Both the position numbers and the translations under genes were made by a program. Below are positions 23,786 through 37,019 of a stretch of DNA of 64,000 bases, piece by piece. The stretch covers positions 6,990,399 through 7,054,398 of the forward strand of contig SSBO01000001.1 of NCBI GenBank assembly GCA_005281725.1. The letters run 5' to 3'. This DNA comes from Wuchereria bancrofti (lineage: Eukaryota > Nematoda > Chromadorea > Rhabditida > Onchocercidae). How positions within the stretch are numbered: position 1 is the first letter of the stretch; each line of letters begins with the position of its first letter. The notes below the pieces were generated by a model that was not told the DNA's origin, did no database searches, and saw only the letters and a list, made by a program, of their open reading frames with translations.

Positions 23786-26208
23786 ATTTAATCATTAAAG
23801 CTAGAAACTTTCCAGTATAATCATTTATGCTACTATTTATTTCCTTGAGATATGAAGTGAATTTTGAAAATTTTCTTTCATTCCGGAAAAAAATTCTCTT
23901 CAATGGTACTAAGCAGACAGAAAATAGTATACTATTTCTACCTTATAATTTTAAGGAAAACGAATTGAGCTTATAAATATTAAAATTAGTATAAGAACTC
24001 CCGTAAATGCAGTCCTAAATAAAAATAGGAGTATAGCATTTCTTTCTAATCAAAACTCAATAGATTTGGGATTTTTTTATCCAATTCTGATCCATTTTGT
24101 AGTTCTGATTTACGTTATTTTGAACAAACGAAAACTTTGATCTTTCAAATATTTTTATTGGCTACACCAATCACTTCAAGAGAGTTAAAAAATCAAAATC
24201 AAACGACTATTTTTAACCTATTTCTGTTGGTGTAGAATTATTAAATATATAATTAAATAATGAAGTAACTCCCAAATTTTGATCGTTTTTTTTTTAAATC
24301 ACTTCATTTCGAGATCGAAGTATATATGCCTGTTTCTTCTATACTAATTTACAAATGTCACTTTTGATGTTCAAATAACCACTGTTTTCCCTGTCATATT
24401 ACTAATTCAATATTTTGTCCTTCGGTGATCTGATCCAGGCTTTCCCATCTATCCATTCATCAATAACTGTTCATATTTATAACTTACTTTCTTTGCTTAG
24501 CTATTTTTGATTTATATTAATCATTTGTAAAAATTTTTTCAATTCTAACTGCAAAAAGCAATCAGATATTGTAAAGGTAATTATTATAGTATTATTCGTT
24601 GCATCAATATCGACAAATCTGAGTTCCACACTTCGTTATAGGGGAAACTTACTTCGTCATTGTAGACATGAAAAAGAATACTCCATTTTGTCCTAAATTA
24701 TGGTTTAATGAATTTTTGGATTGGAAAGTGATGCTTTATTTTTTAATTTATTACCTAGTCAGTACCGCTGATAGATAAAAATCTAACTAAATTTTTCTGA
24801 CAACAATAGAAGAAAATTAGAAGATTCATATCAATCAAAAAGTTAAATGAAAAAATTTCATTTAAAAATTACAAGGAAGAATCAAACCACTGAAATATTT
24901 AGTTTTTTTTTTATGATCGACTAAAAATTGTAATAAAAGTAAATAATATCAGTATGAATTTAATAGAAAAGATTTGCGTATTTTTCAAATTTTCTCTTTT
25001 GATCTTAATAATTATTACAGCACGAAATCGAATCTCTTGCCAAAACAGTCTTCTCGGGATTTTTGAAATATTAATCGGAGTACAAAAAGAAAAAGAAAAA
25101 CTGAAGGTGAAGATTAAAAAAACCTGAAACTTACTAATTTAAAATAAATGAATTAAAATCAATAAGTGTAAATTAAAATCAATAAGTGTAGTGCTGTGTC
25201 ACTTGAGTCATTTGACACGAATAAAATGCTAAAAACACACAACACCAGGAGAGTTCAACTTAAATTCTTCTCTATCAAGTTATTGTACTATCATTTTCAC
25301 TTCTGCTAATAAAGGAATTATTATATTCCTCTGTTATCCCATATATTTACATTTACATCTAACGAATCTCCTTGAAATCAACAACCTCTCCCAAAATAAT
25401 AATTAAATTACCGAATCTTCCACGACGATAGGATGAAAACTTGTAAAGCAAACTTTATTTGGTCCAGATCAGGTAAAACAATCTCATATCTATGTTTTAA
25501 GTTACACGGTAAACTCAAAACGTTTAACACGTTTAAACTTAAATATATACTCATTGATAAGATATCACAATTGTTCCGAATATCTAACCATAGTTTTATC
25601 CATCTATCTCATCGTGATCATTACTCTATTATTGACCGAATACTGTAGTACTATTGCGTGACTAGCGTAAATGGAATTTTTGATTACAATTTAAACTCCA
25701 TCAATGCATAATTATGTCTATTTATTCCATTTCTTCCTTGTTTTTAAATCATAAATTCAGATAGTTCAACAAAGTTTTCAAACATTACTGCATTGCAATA
25801 ATGTCATATAGCATGCATGCATACCAAATTATATTGCTGTATAGCATGCATTTCAAATTATACTAATGCCTTACAATAAAGAAAAGTTTTTTTTCGATTA
25901 AAACTGGTTTTAAAAGTGGTTATGAAGGCTTAGCTTTACCCTTTCCTAACAAACGTATCTTTGCCATTTTTCGTTAAGCTACGAAAATATTAGTGAATAC
26001 TTGCATCAAATTATTCCAAATTCTCAGAATATGCGACAACAGCATCAGTCACATACAATGTCCACTTCACATGGCTATTTACTTTCCATTGCTATGAAAG
26101 AGAATAAACAATCTTAAAATGTGGGTTTTAAATTTGCTTCATTTCATCGATCATCTTTGATTATTAATTAATAATGTTATATATGTCTGTGTTAAAAATT
26201 CTTTTCTA
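23786..26208. other. Intergenic between tbc-8 and the reductase
   Basis: AT-rich, with no recognised exon. A possible tbc-8 polyadenylation signal AATAAA lies at 24018-24023, 233 bp past the stop. A perfect 20-bp tandem duplication occupies 25151-25190, and two copies of a TATAGCATGCAT motif lie between 25807 and 25862. Confidence 0.55.
25151..25190 (+). repeat. Perfect 20-bp tandem duplication
   Basis: The unit AATTAAAATCAATAAGTGTA occurs twice head to tail without mismatch. It is non-coding and most likely a recent slippage or duplication event. Confidence 0.9.
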
Positions 26209-28732
26209 ATGAAGGTACAGAATGATGTAGCATTATCGAACTACAATTTTCATCATTATCAGAAGTCCGAATGTCCTGGAATGTCATATCGTCAGCTTGG
26301 AAAGACATCTATTAATGTTTCAACTATAGCATTTGGTATGTAAAAAAAAAAAAAATGAAGTGATTCATTTATTAGTTAAAAATCACTAATAAAACATAGT
26401 TAATGATTGTCACTGTACATATATGTGCAGGATGTGGAGCAATGGGTGGATTATTTGGTAATTTTAAAGATTCATTGGATAAACTTCTGAATGAAGCATT
26501 GAGAAATGGTGTAAATTACATCGATACTGCATATTGGTATGGTCAAGCACGATCCGAAGAACTTCTTGGACAAGTTGTTATCCTTTTCTTTTAACTTAAA
26601 TTTTAGATGAATTTTTCATCTGACATAATATTTTCCTTTGAATATTTTCAGGTATTAACCAAAATTCCACGACAGATATATTACATCAGTACTAAAATAG
26701 GCAGATTTGAACTAGATTTTTCGAGACCATATGATTATCGAGCTCATATTCTTCTCGAGCAACTTACAATGAGCCTCAAAAGATTGAAACTAACCTATGT
26801 GGATATTTGTTATTTGCAGGTCTTATTCTTGACTTGATATCTAATTTTTTTAACAAATTAAATGTATATTAGTATTCATGTATGTATGTTATTGTCTTAA
26901 TTTTAAAAGTTCATTTTCTTTACTTTTTTCTAGGGCATATCAAATAATTTAACCCTCATTATAGCTTATAACTATTTATGTTTCACAGGTTTAATTTGAC
27001 TGGTCAAAAATTCTTGAGCACTTACTATACGGGTTAATAAAATGATACGATACACAAAAGTTTGACGTGAATTATCAATCCTTGAAGTAACGGATTAATA
27101 ATTCGATTTTTAGATTACGAGTTGAATTAGTATAATGTTTTTCTTCCAATCTATCATAATATTTTTACTTATTCACTCATTTATTCATTTGAAGTTACGG
27201 AATGCTGATTTTGATTCATTAGCCGAAACAATCTTTGGCGAATCGTTAGAAGCACTACGAATAGCTAAACTTACTGGAAAAGTAAAATATATTGGTTTAG
27301 CCTCATATACACTTCGAAATATTGTGTACGTCAATGTGTCTTCAAAATACTTTAACAACTGTACTGTCTCAATAAATTACTCTTCCCTTCCTTGTAAACA
27401 ATGATTAATTATGGATAAATTAGGTATAAATTATTGGTACAGTTCAATTTAGAAATTTTACAGCTACGTAATTGAAAACACTGATTTAAAAATAGACATT
27501 GTGATGAGTTATGGACGAGCAAATCTTTGCGACAATTCATTGGGTGAATATATACAGCGACTTAAGGTTAACAAATAATTGCTAAACAATTAAAATAATA
27601 GTAAAATAATTACTTAAAAAAGTGGTAACAGAAGAAAAGTACTTTAAAATCCTAAATTTCAGGAATTTGAACGTTATGAGTAGGAAAAATAAAGTTTCAC
27701 ACAAACTGAGAATCACTATCAATCGACTTCATACTTATCAGTCTTTAAGAAAATTTACAGTTAAATGGAGTAGGCATTGTGAATGGTGCACCATTATTGA
27801 TGGGCCTTCTAACAAACAATGGACCACCAGAATGGCATCCTGCACCATCATCTGTCTTTCAAACTGTCTCTGAAGCTATCTCCTATTACAAGGTTAGATT
27901 ATTTCTGAATTATTAATTCTCCAATTTATTAACCTAACAGACTGCAGACAAATCTGCAGGTGCTGCAAAAGCAACTGAACCCTCCTCATGTTTTATTATC
28001 GAGGATTACTAGTACCGGCAAGATTTAGGGATAAAGTTTCCTCCTCAAACATAAGAACAGACATTCCTGAATCTTTTCACCAAATCGAACAATGGTACGA
28101 CTTTCCCATGCGTTTAAGAAATTTAAATAGTCGAAACTCGAATCGTTACAGTTTTCATCGAAGTTTAAACGACCATAGTTAATTCATATAGCCTTACCAA
28201 TAAAATTTAGCTAGATCAAAGGTCAGTTTTTAGTGTGTCTTTCAAAAAGCATAGGAGAAAAATATCATCAAACATTGCTCTTAGCAAACAAGGAATCTGA
28301 CATAAGTTGGTAGCAAATTTAGAGTAAAGGAACGTCATTAGTAAAACTTGCTATCGATTATGCGATACAATTTCCCGGTGTCAGTGCATGCCTAGTTGGC
28401 ATAAGCAATATGGACCACCTTTTGCAATGCCTACAAGTATGTTGCGATCGCTTGACGGATGATGAGGAACGAATTCGAAGTCGAATTATTCGAAGGTAAA
28501 CTTTTCTATAGTAATCACGCATAGATGAAATGCCCTAAATTTTGTTACCCAAACTTTTTCAGTTCATTTTGGTTTAAGATACTTTGATAAACTGAACAAT
28601 GCGAACTGGGAAAGCATAGATTTGTATAAGTACTGGAAACGTATGGAGCACATAAACTGGAACAAAACTTTCAAAAAGCATACTCGTGTACAAATAGGGA
28701 AACAGCAGTGCAAATGCACCACATGCACATGA
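26209..28732 (+). CDS. Aldo-keto reductase, L-galactose/arabinose dehydrogenase type
   Basis: NAD(P)-dependent oxidoreductases of this group oxidise sugars such as L-galactose or D-arabinose in plants and fungi; animal homologs have poorly known substrates. Eight exons in phase: 26209-26335, 26431-26573, 26652-26819, 27195-27325, 27464-27566, 27761-27892, 28323-28495 and 28579-28732, giving 376 aa. The TIM-barrel markers run in order: MSYRQLGKTSINVST, GVNYIDTAYWYGQARSEELL, YYISTKIGRF, TGKVKYIGLASYTL, APLLMGLLTNNGPPEWHPAP and SACLVGISNMDHLL. Catalytic Asp74, Tyr79 and Lys105 are visible. The position of the catalytic His is occupied by Gln146 in this model, at an exon joint with a weak acceptor (TTTGAAG). 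The start ATG at 26209 gives a 20-residue leader before MSYRQLG; the inner ATG is an alternative. The last exon has two competing acceptors, at 28563 and 28579 (see findings). Confidence 0.87.
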
Positions 28733-29444
28733 GGTTTGTACTTTGAAATTAAAAACTTTCTTTTTTCTAAAGATTCAGAAAAGCTATAAAAAGTGTTCTA
28801 GACTAAAAATTATGCTCCATTGTTAACCAATAACATAATGAATAAACATCAACAATATAGCACATGAAAACCAGTCGACAAAAACAAGTGACAAAAAAAC
28901 AATAACAGTCGACATAAATTTCCATTTACAATAGTAAAGAAAAACCATCACTATGACTTAACAGCTGCAAAAACAAATATGATACGACCATGAAACTCAC
29001 TAAAAATTTCGTTGATATTTCTTCATATATCACAAAGATTAAATGTTTACAAGTTATCACTTTCCTACTATGCGCCGATGTTCGATTCTCCCGAATATAG
29101 TGGCACTGTTTCTACCATCGTCATTACTCACTTCACTATAATCTAACGATTTCACCATTAGATTCTAGTCATTATAAATAAAATTATATAATAAACAATG
29201 AGACTTCATGAAAACAATGTCTCAAAAATAACAAAAAAAGGCTTCCTATAAAAGGTTGCAAGAAATGGCAAAGATTTTATAAATTAAAGTAACAGTGAAA
29301 TATCGATATTTATCTATATCTATATTTCATCGCTAGATTCTAGTAATTATAAATAAAATTATTTCAAAAACATGAAGTATGGAAAAAAATAACTGAAGTG
29401 CTAGCCAGTCGCCAAAGTCAATTCCATATACATTATGTCGTGAG
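28733..29444. other. Shared 3' flank of two convergent genes
   Basis: No coding exon was seen. Both the reductase (+) and TIF-IA (-) end into this 0.7-kb stretch. A direct repeat of about 35 bp with few mismatches (TAGATTCTAGT-x-ATTATAAATAAAATTAT) occurs near 29155-29190 and 29328-29364. Confidence 0.55.
28841..28846 (+). terminator. Polyadenylation signal AATAAA
   Basis: A canonical AATAAA lies 109 bp past the reductase stop codon, between the convergent reductase and TIF-IA genes. It is the best candidate for reductase 3' end formation. Confidence 0.5.
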
Positions 29445-32400
29445 TTACCGGTCTGCGCCTGCAATTAGCGAATTCCATATTAAAAGAACAACGGAGGCTG
29501 AAAACTTTTCTAGCTATATTTTGCAAACTTCTGTTTCGGGCAAAGTTAATTTCTAAAAGTGTAACAGCACGTAATAAAGTTGAGTAAATATTAACCTAAT
29601 TTAAAATGATAGCTGACAATACACTACAAACACAACATTAACGAAAATTTTTCTATAATAGCAACGACATAGCAAGGTAAAGAGCACAGGAACCCATAGC
29701 TAAAATGTTATCCACATAAGTCAAATAAGTCAACATTTATAACAAGACAGATAACTACCAAAAAAATTAAACATACCTGAGAAAGGTGAAGTTTTGAACT
29801 GTTTGAGTCCAGGTGATGTCGAATAAACTGTTAAAAATTCGTTAGCAATTTTGAGAGAAGCATTATTCTCTTCTATAATATTCAAAACTTCGCATTAGAT
29901 GCGAATTATCAAAAATGTAGTTAACATATAACAACAATTACTATAGCTTAAATGTAAGAGTTGAATACAGATCGAAAAAATAGTGAAAAGTTCTTTGTGT
30001 AAACGATTAAATATGACTGAAGAGAGAAGTTCGATTATGACTAACCAAGTCGTTCGAATTCATTTTGATCTCGCCTAATATCATCAAGAAATTCCCATGA
30101 GCCATTATTTCCCTCGTAATTATGGCAATCCACCGCTTCGATTATATTTCTCCACAGCAATTCATTTTTCAGAGTAACCGCATCTTCAGCAAGAGGTGAA
30201 AACTTTCGCATAAGCGGTGCAATAAAAGACAGCGACCTGAAAATCGTAACTACAATGGTCAAATACTATTAAATCTATACTTTTAAAGCGATTTTTTTCG
30301 TCCTTATTTTTGCCAAATGGACATGAATACAGACTTCTGTGACTCCATTTACTTCATAAAAGTATTCCTTCAATTCCTTCAACTTATAGCTTGAATCTTT
30401 TTCCACCCTCCTCTAAAACGATATCCTTTTTAATTTATCCTCAGTTCTAAAATTCCAAAAAAAAAAAAAAAAAAATCCTCAGCCAAGCCAGTACGACATA
30501 TTCTAAATTTACCCCTTCAAACTGTATGAATCAAATGGAAAATGAGATTCGAAAGGCATCATCTCTGCTGGTTTTGCTGGTAAAATATGATTCACATAAA
30601 CAAGCTGCACAGATCTGCAAGGTTCCAAAAATGAAAATTAATACATCCAAAGTTCCTTTATTTTAAAACTAAACTGGATCTTCAGGATTTCAAATTTTAT
30701 CACAATTTTAGTGCAAAATAGTTCATTGTAGCGTAAACTAGTCTTTAAAATAAGTATAAAAATATTATTAAAACTAAGGATTTTTTAAATAGCACATTCC
30801 TGGAAGTAGTGTTATATGTCAAAGACCAACTTTTTGGGAGATTATAGAACTTATCCGAAAATATATGATAAGTGGAACGAGACAAAATTTCCAACAAGAG
30901 TAACAGAAGAAAAATGATAAATTTCATATAAAACAACTAAGTTTGACCTGCTTATTGTTGCAAAACATAAAGCGACTGGATGACTAATGTATGATAAAGG
31001 TTCTAATGTACTGTGGACAATATGTCCTAGCCCCCAGTGATGTATCTTGGCCACCTCTGAAAACAAATATTTCAAAGATTTTAATTTTCTTTTCCAAGTT
31101 TATATCGAACATTGAAGTTTTAGAAGAAACATGGAAGAAAAAAAAAACACTAACCACAGATTCCTGTGGAACTATAAGTCAACTACATGCTTTCCAAAAA
31201 ACTTCATATAGCTCCCTAATTTATTTAATTTGTTCTATCAAGACTACGGTGATTCAAATCAGTTATTTATGCAACAACAAATGTTTTCTCAGCCTTTCTA
31301 GGCTTCTAAAAATTAGTAACAAAGAATGATAGGATGCTTCCATTAGCATTTCGTCTAAAAACGTCACCATAAAACACATCAAAACTACCCGTATTAACCT
31401 TTTGCTTGTACTATTTCACGGTATCGAAAACAAAAGGCAACAAGAAATGCTTGAAAGACAGCATAGAATGTTCCATGTCGAGTTGAACCTGCAGTAGCAC
31501 CAGTTGTTCGATCAACCATCTCATTCACATAAGTAGTACACCAGTGTGACAACACTTCTAACCACTCCATCGTTGTACTAAAAATATTACGGGATTACTT
31601 TAGTTTTCAAAATTCCCATTTTTCAATTGGTAAATTCGCCTCAGTTAATCTACTATCACTAAAGATTACAAAAAATAATTTTTAAAACATATCTATAACG
31701 TAACGAAATTGCAGGAGAGGGTTACCTCAGATTAATATATGAAGCACGAGAAAGCATGCTACTGATGTAACAAGCGGCACCCTGCGCTTTTTTCCAGTCA
31801 TTAGGTGTCTGGTTCAATCGCGTAATAAAACTCCAGAGCCAACTCAGAAAATTTTTTTGATAACTCTGCAACAACAAAAAAGGTCGTTAACTCAAAAACA
31901 AGAATTATAGCAGACAAAGCGAAAATCTACCTAAGGAAAAAGAAATAGGGAAAATAATTCTGAATAACCACACCGTATCAAGGCTGCAAACGTAAAACCA
32001 AAGGAAAGATATGTTCTTCAAACCATGAGCCATCAAAAGATGCTCTTCGAATACAACCAATAACTCCTTTAATATCTTCTTTTGTCTGGGCGTTGATGGC
32101 AACCAATCTGTAAGCAACAATTTGAAATGTACTTGATAAGAAATTTATTGAGTTAAGTGAGCTTTAACTTCTTAAGCACTAGCTTTGAAGACAAATATCC
32201 TATTTATAGCTTCGTTTTCATGACTAGCATTTCTCTCCATAAAATGAACATTATAAGTGTTTTTGTGATGAAAATTCAGTTACTAAGAAACTTTCAAACA
32301 TTCAAGAAGAAACGTACCTATTTCTGTCGAATTCTCCTGACTACAAAGTTTCCCTATATAATCGAACATAAGTGACATGCAAATATCCAACTTCTCCACC

Positions 32401-35043
32401 TTGTCATTATTATCTTGCACTTCATTAACATTCCTTTCGTATTCTTCATCCTTAATGTAACAAGACTGTGAAAATATGCGCTTAATACTGATCAGAAATC
32501 ACATTCTTGCCACATCCAATACTATTATCAAAACATATAATGAAGCTTAAGTATTGTGATTTTAAGCAAACCAAGATGAACTGACAAGTGACACAGAAAA
32601 TATATGGATAATGCATATGTAACCATCATCAATATGCAGTGGTCAAAGGAATCATCGAACAGTTATGAGAATGATTCATCATTTTCCTTCAATTTAATGC
32701 TTTCTTTTAAAGAAAGAAAAAAAAAAACACATATATCCATTAAACTAACCAATAAGAATACATTTAGACCATCATCACAGCTATCCTCTTCCCTGCTTGA
32801 ATTTTCCGCTTTCGTTAACACTGCCTAAAACTGTATTTTTGATTTTTAAAGTATTAACTAGCTGTAATCAAGTCGATTTATCAGTAAATGCTTCATGAAA
32901 CATAAGAAAAATGAATTAATACAAACATTAATACTCACATCGAGTTGAGCAAGGCCATCAGTAATGATGGATAAGATATCTTCTCGACACTGCGTGATGT
33001 TCTGACATATTAATATAAGATTTCTTACATAACTAACATATCGAATTGATGATGCCGAATGATGAGGAAAGCGCTGACGAATAATTTTGACGAGACTTTT
33101 TGTTGCTCTGAATAAAGAGATATATTCGTGGTGATGTACATTTTCAGCAATTATTCTACCTCGTAGGAACATTACTAATTTTTTTGAATTAAAAAGTCTC
33201 TAGGTTACACGCCCACTTTAATCAAGAAAAATAGTGTCTGAGACGGAGTAAGCTAAACATGAATATGGTCAGTGAAGACGAGCAGGACTAAATTGTGAAT
33301 TAAGTATGTAGTTCCACAGAACATTCCCAACAAAAAAAGTACTCAGGAATTCAGAAGTTAGGTAAAATTAGCACGAAGAATGACAACGTATACTATGGAA
33401 CAGTCAAGTTTACTCAATGAATTCTGTTATTTCAGCCATTTCAAGGCATACATTTATTGTTAGGCACATTGTTATGTTCATGTTTTTTTCTAGAGTTCTA
33501 TTCCGTTGTCGCTGCAGTTCATATCAGCGATATAGTCCTTAATCACATTAGAAAAAAGTAATGAGGATTACTATGAGGAAGACTAATGTTTAATGAAAAA
33601 TTAAAAATATAAGAACTGACCTTAATTAATCAAATTTCTTTCATTTTTCTTCTATAAAAACTGATGAAAATTTCTTAAAAATACTTAAAAATAAACTTCT
33701 GCAACACTATCTGAAGCTAAAAGATCGAAGTGTATGTTAGCGTAGTCAAAATAAGAACTTACACAGGAAAACACTTTACTATAAATGTCAAACCATCAAT
33801 TGCCAATTTGTATATATTGTCTTGTTCTTCTTCTGTCAGACATAGCACAAACATACCGATACTCTTGTTCATAACATTATTTTTACCCTCTAAAATATTC
33901 TGAATTGAAATAAAAGACTTAACAGTAAATCAAATTTGAAACAAACTATTAACAAGAAAAAGCCCACTTGACTCCTACACTCCATTCCCCGCAATGCAGT
34001 CATTTTAATTCCTTAACATAGTTTCTACCAAATGATTTTAGAGTGCTTCTATTTGTCCTTTTTCTGTTCTGAAGTTCGTAACAAACAAATTGTTTAACCT
34101 TGACTTTGATTAGCAACAGAAAGGGGTTGGATTTTAGCAGACAGATGTTCCACGAAACATCTTATAACCGACTCGGTGTGGCAAATATACTGCACACCAA
34201 TATCTCGAAGTAATTTGACGAACTGAGGTCGGATATCACTCGGAACAAATTGCCAATCCACTTGCTAAAACGCATTTCACAATTAACTGAATTGTTTACC
34301 GCCGAAGTTACTTAAGATTATTACATATTATACTAAAGTCGCATGATGTACCAAAAACTTTTTGCTGCGTAGTGCTGGTAACTTATAGGTAGAGGAAGGA
34401 AGATAAAACCAAAAAGTATCCATAAAAACAAGTAAATAAATGCCTAATAATAAGATTACAAATGACATAACATTAACTCACATTAAAAACCTTATAATAA
34501 GAATATCATTAATATTACGAATCCAAAATGCACTTGTAAGATGTAAACTAACAACAAATTTCAACACCAGCTGTTTACAACGATGGTCAAACAGATGGGC
34601 GATATCCACAAACTGACGAAGAAAATCGATCACTGCTTGAGAATCCCACTGGTTTAAAAAATCAATAGCCTTACATAGTTTATCGTAAGCAATCAAACCA
34701 TTCATGTCCCCCTAAAAAAATCATCATAATAACACTGTTCATATTACTGTAAAATGAAAAACAGTCACTGAAAAACAGTAGTGCAATATTGAACTAAGAA
34801 ATTATATTATGTCACTTAACCGTAATAATTGCATGCTACATGCGGACTGATCACCAACACATTTACAATATTAAATGCTGCCCATAACATTTGCTTCAAA
34901 TAGCAAAAATATGCAGTACTTCGGAATGTCTCAATTATTTCCTGATGATTTCAATCAAATAAATTTCAATGAAAACTTACTGAAAGATATGCACCAATAA
35001 CAGTTTCTCCCGAGATTGTTTCTTGCTTAACGTTGTTCGCCAT
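29445..35043 (-). CDS. tif-IA: RRN3 / TIF-IA, RNA polymerase I initiation factor
   Basis: RRN3/TIF-IA binds RNA polymerase I and makes it competent for rDNA promoter recruitment; it is a HEAT-repeat nuclear protein. Fifteen exons, listed 5' to 3', keep one frame and give 605 aa (human RRN3 is about 650): 35043-34981, 34711-34553, 34264-34118, 33899-33763, 33107-32939, 32824-32750, 32465-32318, 32107-31974, 31865-31726, 31577-31399, 31056-30948, 30614-30513, 30236-30046, 29827-29777 and 29458-29445. Family landmarks seen are KSLVKIIRQRFP, SYVRNLILICQNITQCREDIL, KLDICMSLMFDYIGKLC, FLWFYVCSLDT, QGAACYISSMLSRASYI, HGTFYAVFQAFLVAFCFRYRE and the conserved FPFDSY motif. An acidic segment with DSCDDG matches the acidic loop of RRN3. 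The start MANNVKQET is the first ATG behind a TTTTCTTTTAG acceptor. The least certain joints are the second and third donors (GTTAGT, GTTGCT). The last exon is only 14 nt. Confidence 0.9.
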
Positions 35044-35089
35044 TTCAGCATGACAATCGTTCGAAACAGAGCGACAGAGAAAGCGCTAC

Positions 35090-35100
35090 CTAAAAGAAAA
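35090..35100 (-). promoter_or_regulatory. Likely trans-splice acceptor for tif-IA
   Basis: On the minus strand TTTTCTTTTAG ends at 35090, 46 nt before the ATG at 35043. No upstream coding exon is visible, so spliced-leader addition is the simplest reading; an ordinary 5' UTR intron is the alternative. Confidence 0.5.
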
Positions 35101-37019
35101 ATTATTATAAGATGAAAAAGTATTCGCCTGCAATCTCCGAAAATGCATCCTCTACTTACGTAAAACCGCGCAGACCTAATCTTCCCACTTACAACTTTGA
35201 TACATTCAACCAGAAATATAACAATCCATGAAATAACTAAATAACGCTACATCACTTCTCTTCGCTGAACCATTATGCAAACAACAGTTGCTGCTACTAA
35301 TGTGATTTTCTTAATGTTTTATTTATTGATGGTACAAGTAGGATTATTTTAATGGTGAAAGAATTCCTTTTTTTTATTTGGAAATGATTGAATAAAGTGG
35401 TAATTGTCGTTTAGCTTCATTCCTTCATTCCAAGCTTACAGCATTTATTTCTTTGTAAATATAACCGTCTTTAACGATTCCTTCACGTTGGAGAAATCGT
35501 TAATTAAAAAGATTAATTAATTGGATGAGGATCGTTTAGCAGCTCATTATCATCAATATCTGGCAAATGTCCATCAAATGCTTCACTTTCACTTTACTGT
35601 TGATAATATACTTTACAGTACTGTTGGCTGTTTATTCTATCCTTTCTTTTTTTTTCTCTTTTTTTTCTTAAAGAAATTTTTAATTGACAAATGATTTTAT
35701 TGCAAACTCTGATTATCTTACAGCGGTTCTGAATTTAAGAACACCGTTTGATCTATACTACTCCATTTGTCAGTTCTTGTACTTCATAAATCTTCGGAAG
35801 GAGGTAATCTTTAATATGCTGCAAAGGAAACCAAATTGTTTTACAGATATAGAAATTGTTAGATTAGAGCACTTTTTGATTTGCACTAATCCTAAAGTAA
35901 GAGAAAGAAAAAAAATAAGTATGACTAAATAAAAAAAAGAAACTTGAATGCCCTCACATCACATACACAAATATTTTTATGGCAAAAAACATAACTGAAA
36001 ATTAACGATAAAACTCGACTACATAATCATTAAATTCGATTAATTGGTGTAAATGAACAATTGTTCACTTTCCACAAAATATTACTTTTTTGAACATCTA
36101 AACAAATTGTGTTCAAGATTTTAGCTGTAATATACAATTGAACTGGATAATTTTGCTTTATGCTGGACATGTCTCTGAAGGTCAGTAATTGAATTTCTTT
36201 TTGATGTCGTACTGATGAAATACATTTTTTCTTCTTTTTGATGTGTAGATGTAATTATTATTGACTGTGCGACCGATTGATATCTAAAAGATGAGTGGGT
36301 CAAATTCTTTGTTCCTTTTGCCATTCAAAAAAAAAAAAAAATTATGGAGCAGTTTATCATAAACAGTTTGTCTTTTCGATGCCTGCAAAGTGAGATGTCA
36401 TTTTGAGAGTTGTGATATAATAGAGAATTAAGAGAAATATTCACTAGAGAAAAGTATGTGCGGAACAGCTTTAAAAATGAAAAATATTATTAATCAGTCT
36501 ATTAGTTTCATTATTAGTAATAAAGTATTGTTTTTTCGCTTCATTCAAGAATTAATAAATTCGTAAAAGAATGATTGCTAGCAGGATTAAAATGCGAAAA
36601 TTAAGACGAACGTGAGAGCAATTCCGGAATTCATATACAAATTATCTAGCCTTAGGACTTATGAGGTAAACTGTATCATTGCTATCAACTGATAATCATA
36701 TAGAAAGAGGTGTTGCAAACATTGTCCAAATTAACATTAACAATAGTAAGTAAGAATAGAGAAGGAGTGAGTAATGAAATTAAAGGAAGAGATCAAATAA
36801 TGACAATAACATTCTTTTCATTCTCTCTTTATCAAGCTATTAAATTTCGAGTTATTGCATGCTATTCATCTAAAGTATTTTTCTAGAAATTCTATTCCCA
36901 TATTTGGCAGCAAGTGAATTTTATCTCAGAACATTGGAACGGGTAGCAATGTATTTAGCAATTAAAAAATAGTAATAATAAACTGGTATGTGAGAAAAGA
37001 AAATTAAAAAATATAATTC

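Noticed and set aside
27622..28182. Two plus-strand open frames of 83 and 64 codons within the reductase gene
   Set aside because: The first overlaps reductase exon 6 in the wrong frame; the second lies in intron 6 and has no reductase similarity.
29060..29110. GTTCGATTC string resembling a tRNA T-loop
   Set aside because: No acceptor stem, D-arm or anticodon arm could be paired around it.
31905..32375. Overlapping open frames on both strands
   Set aside because: The minus-strand sequence is explained by the TIF-IA exon 32107-31974; the plus-strand frames and extensions into introns are shadows.
35684..35932. 82-codon open stretch with balanced codon composition upstream of tif-IA
   Set aside because: No recognised family, a non-ATG start and no convincing neighbouring exons; kept only as a weak exon candidate.
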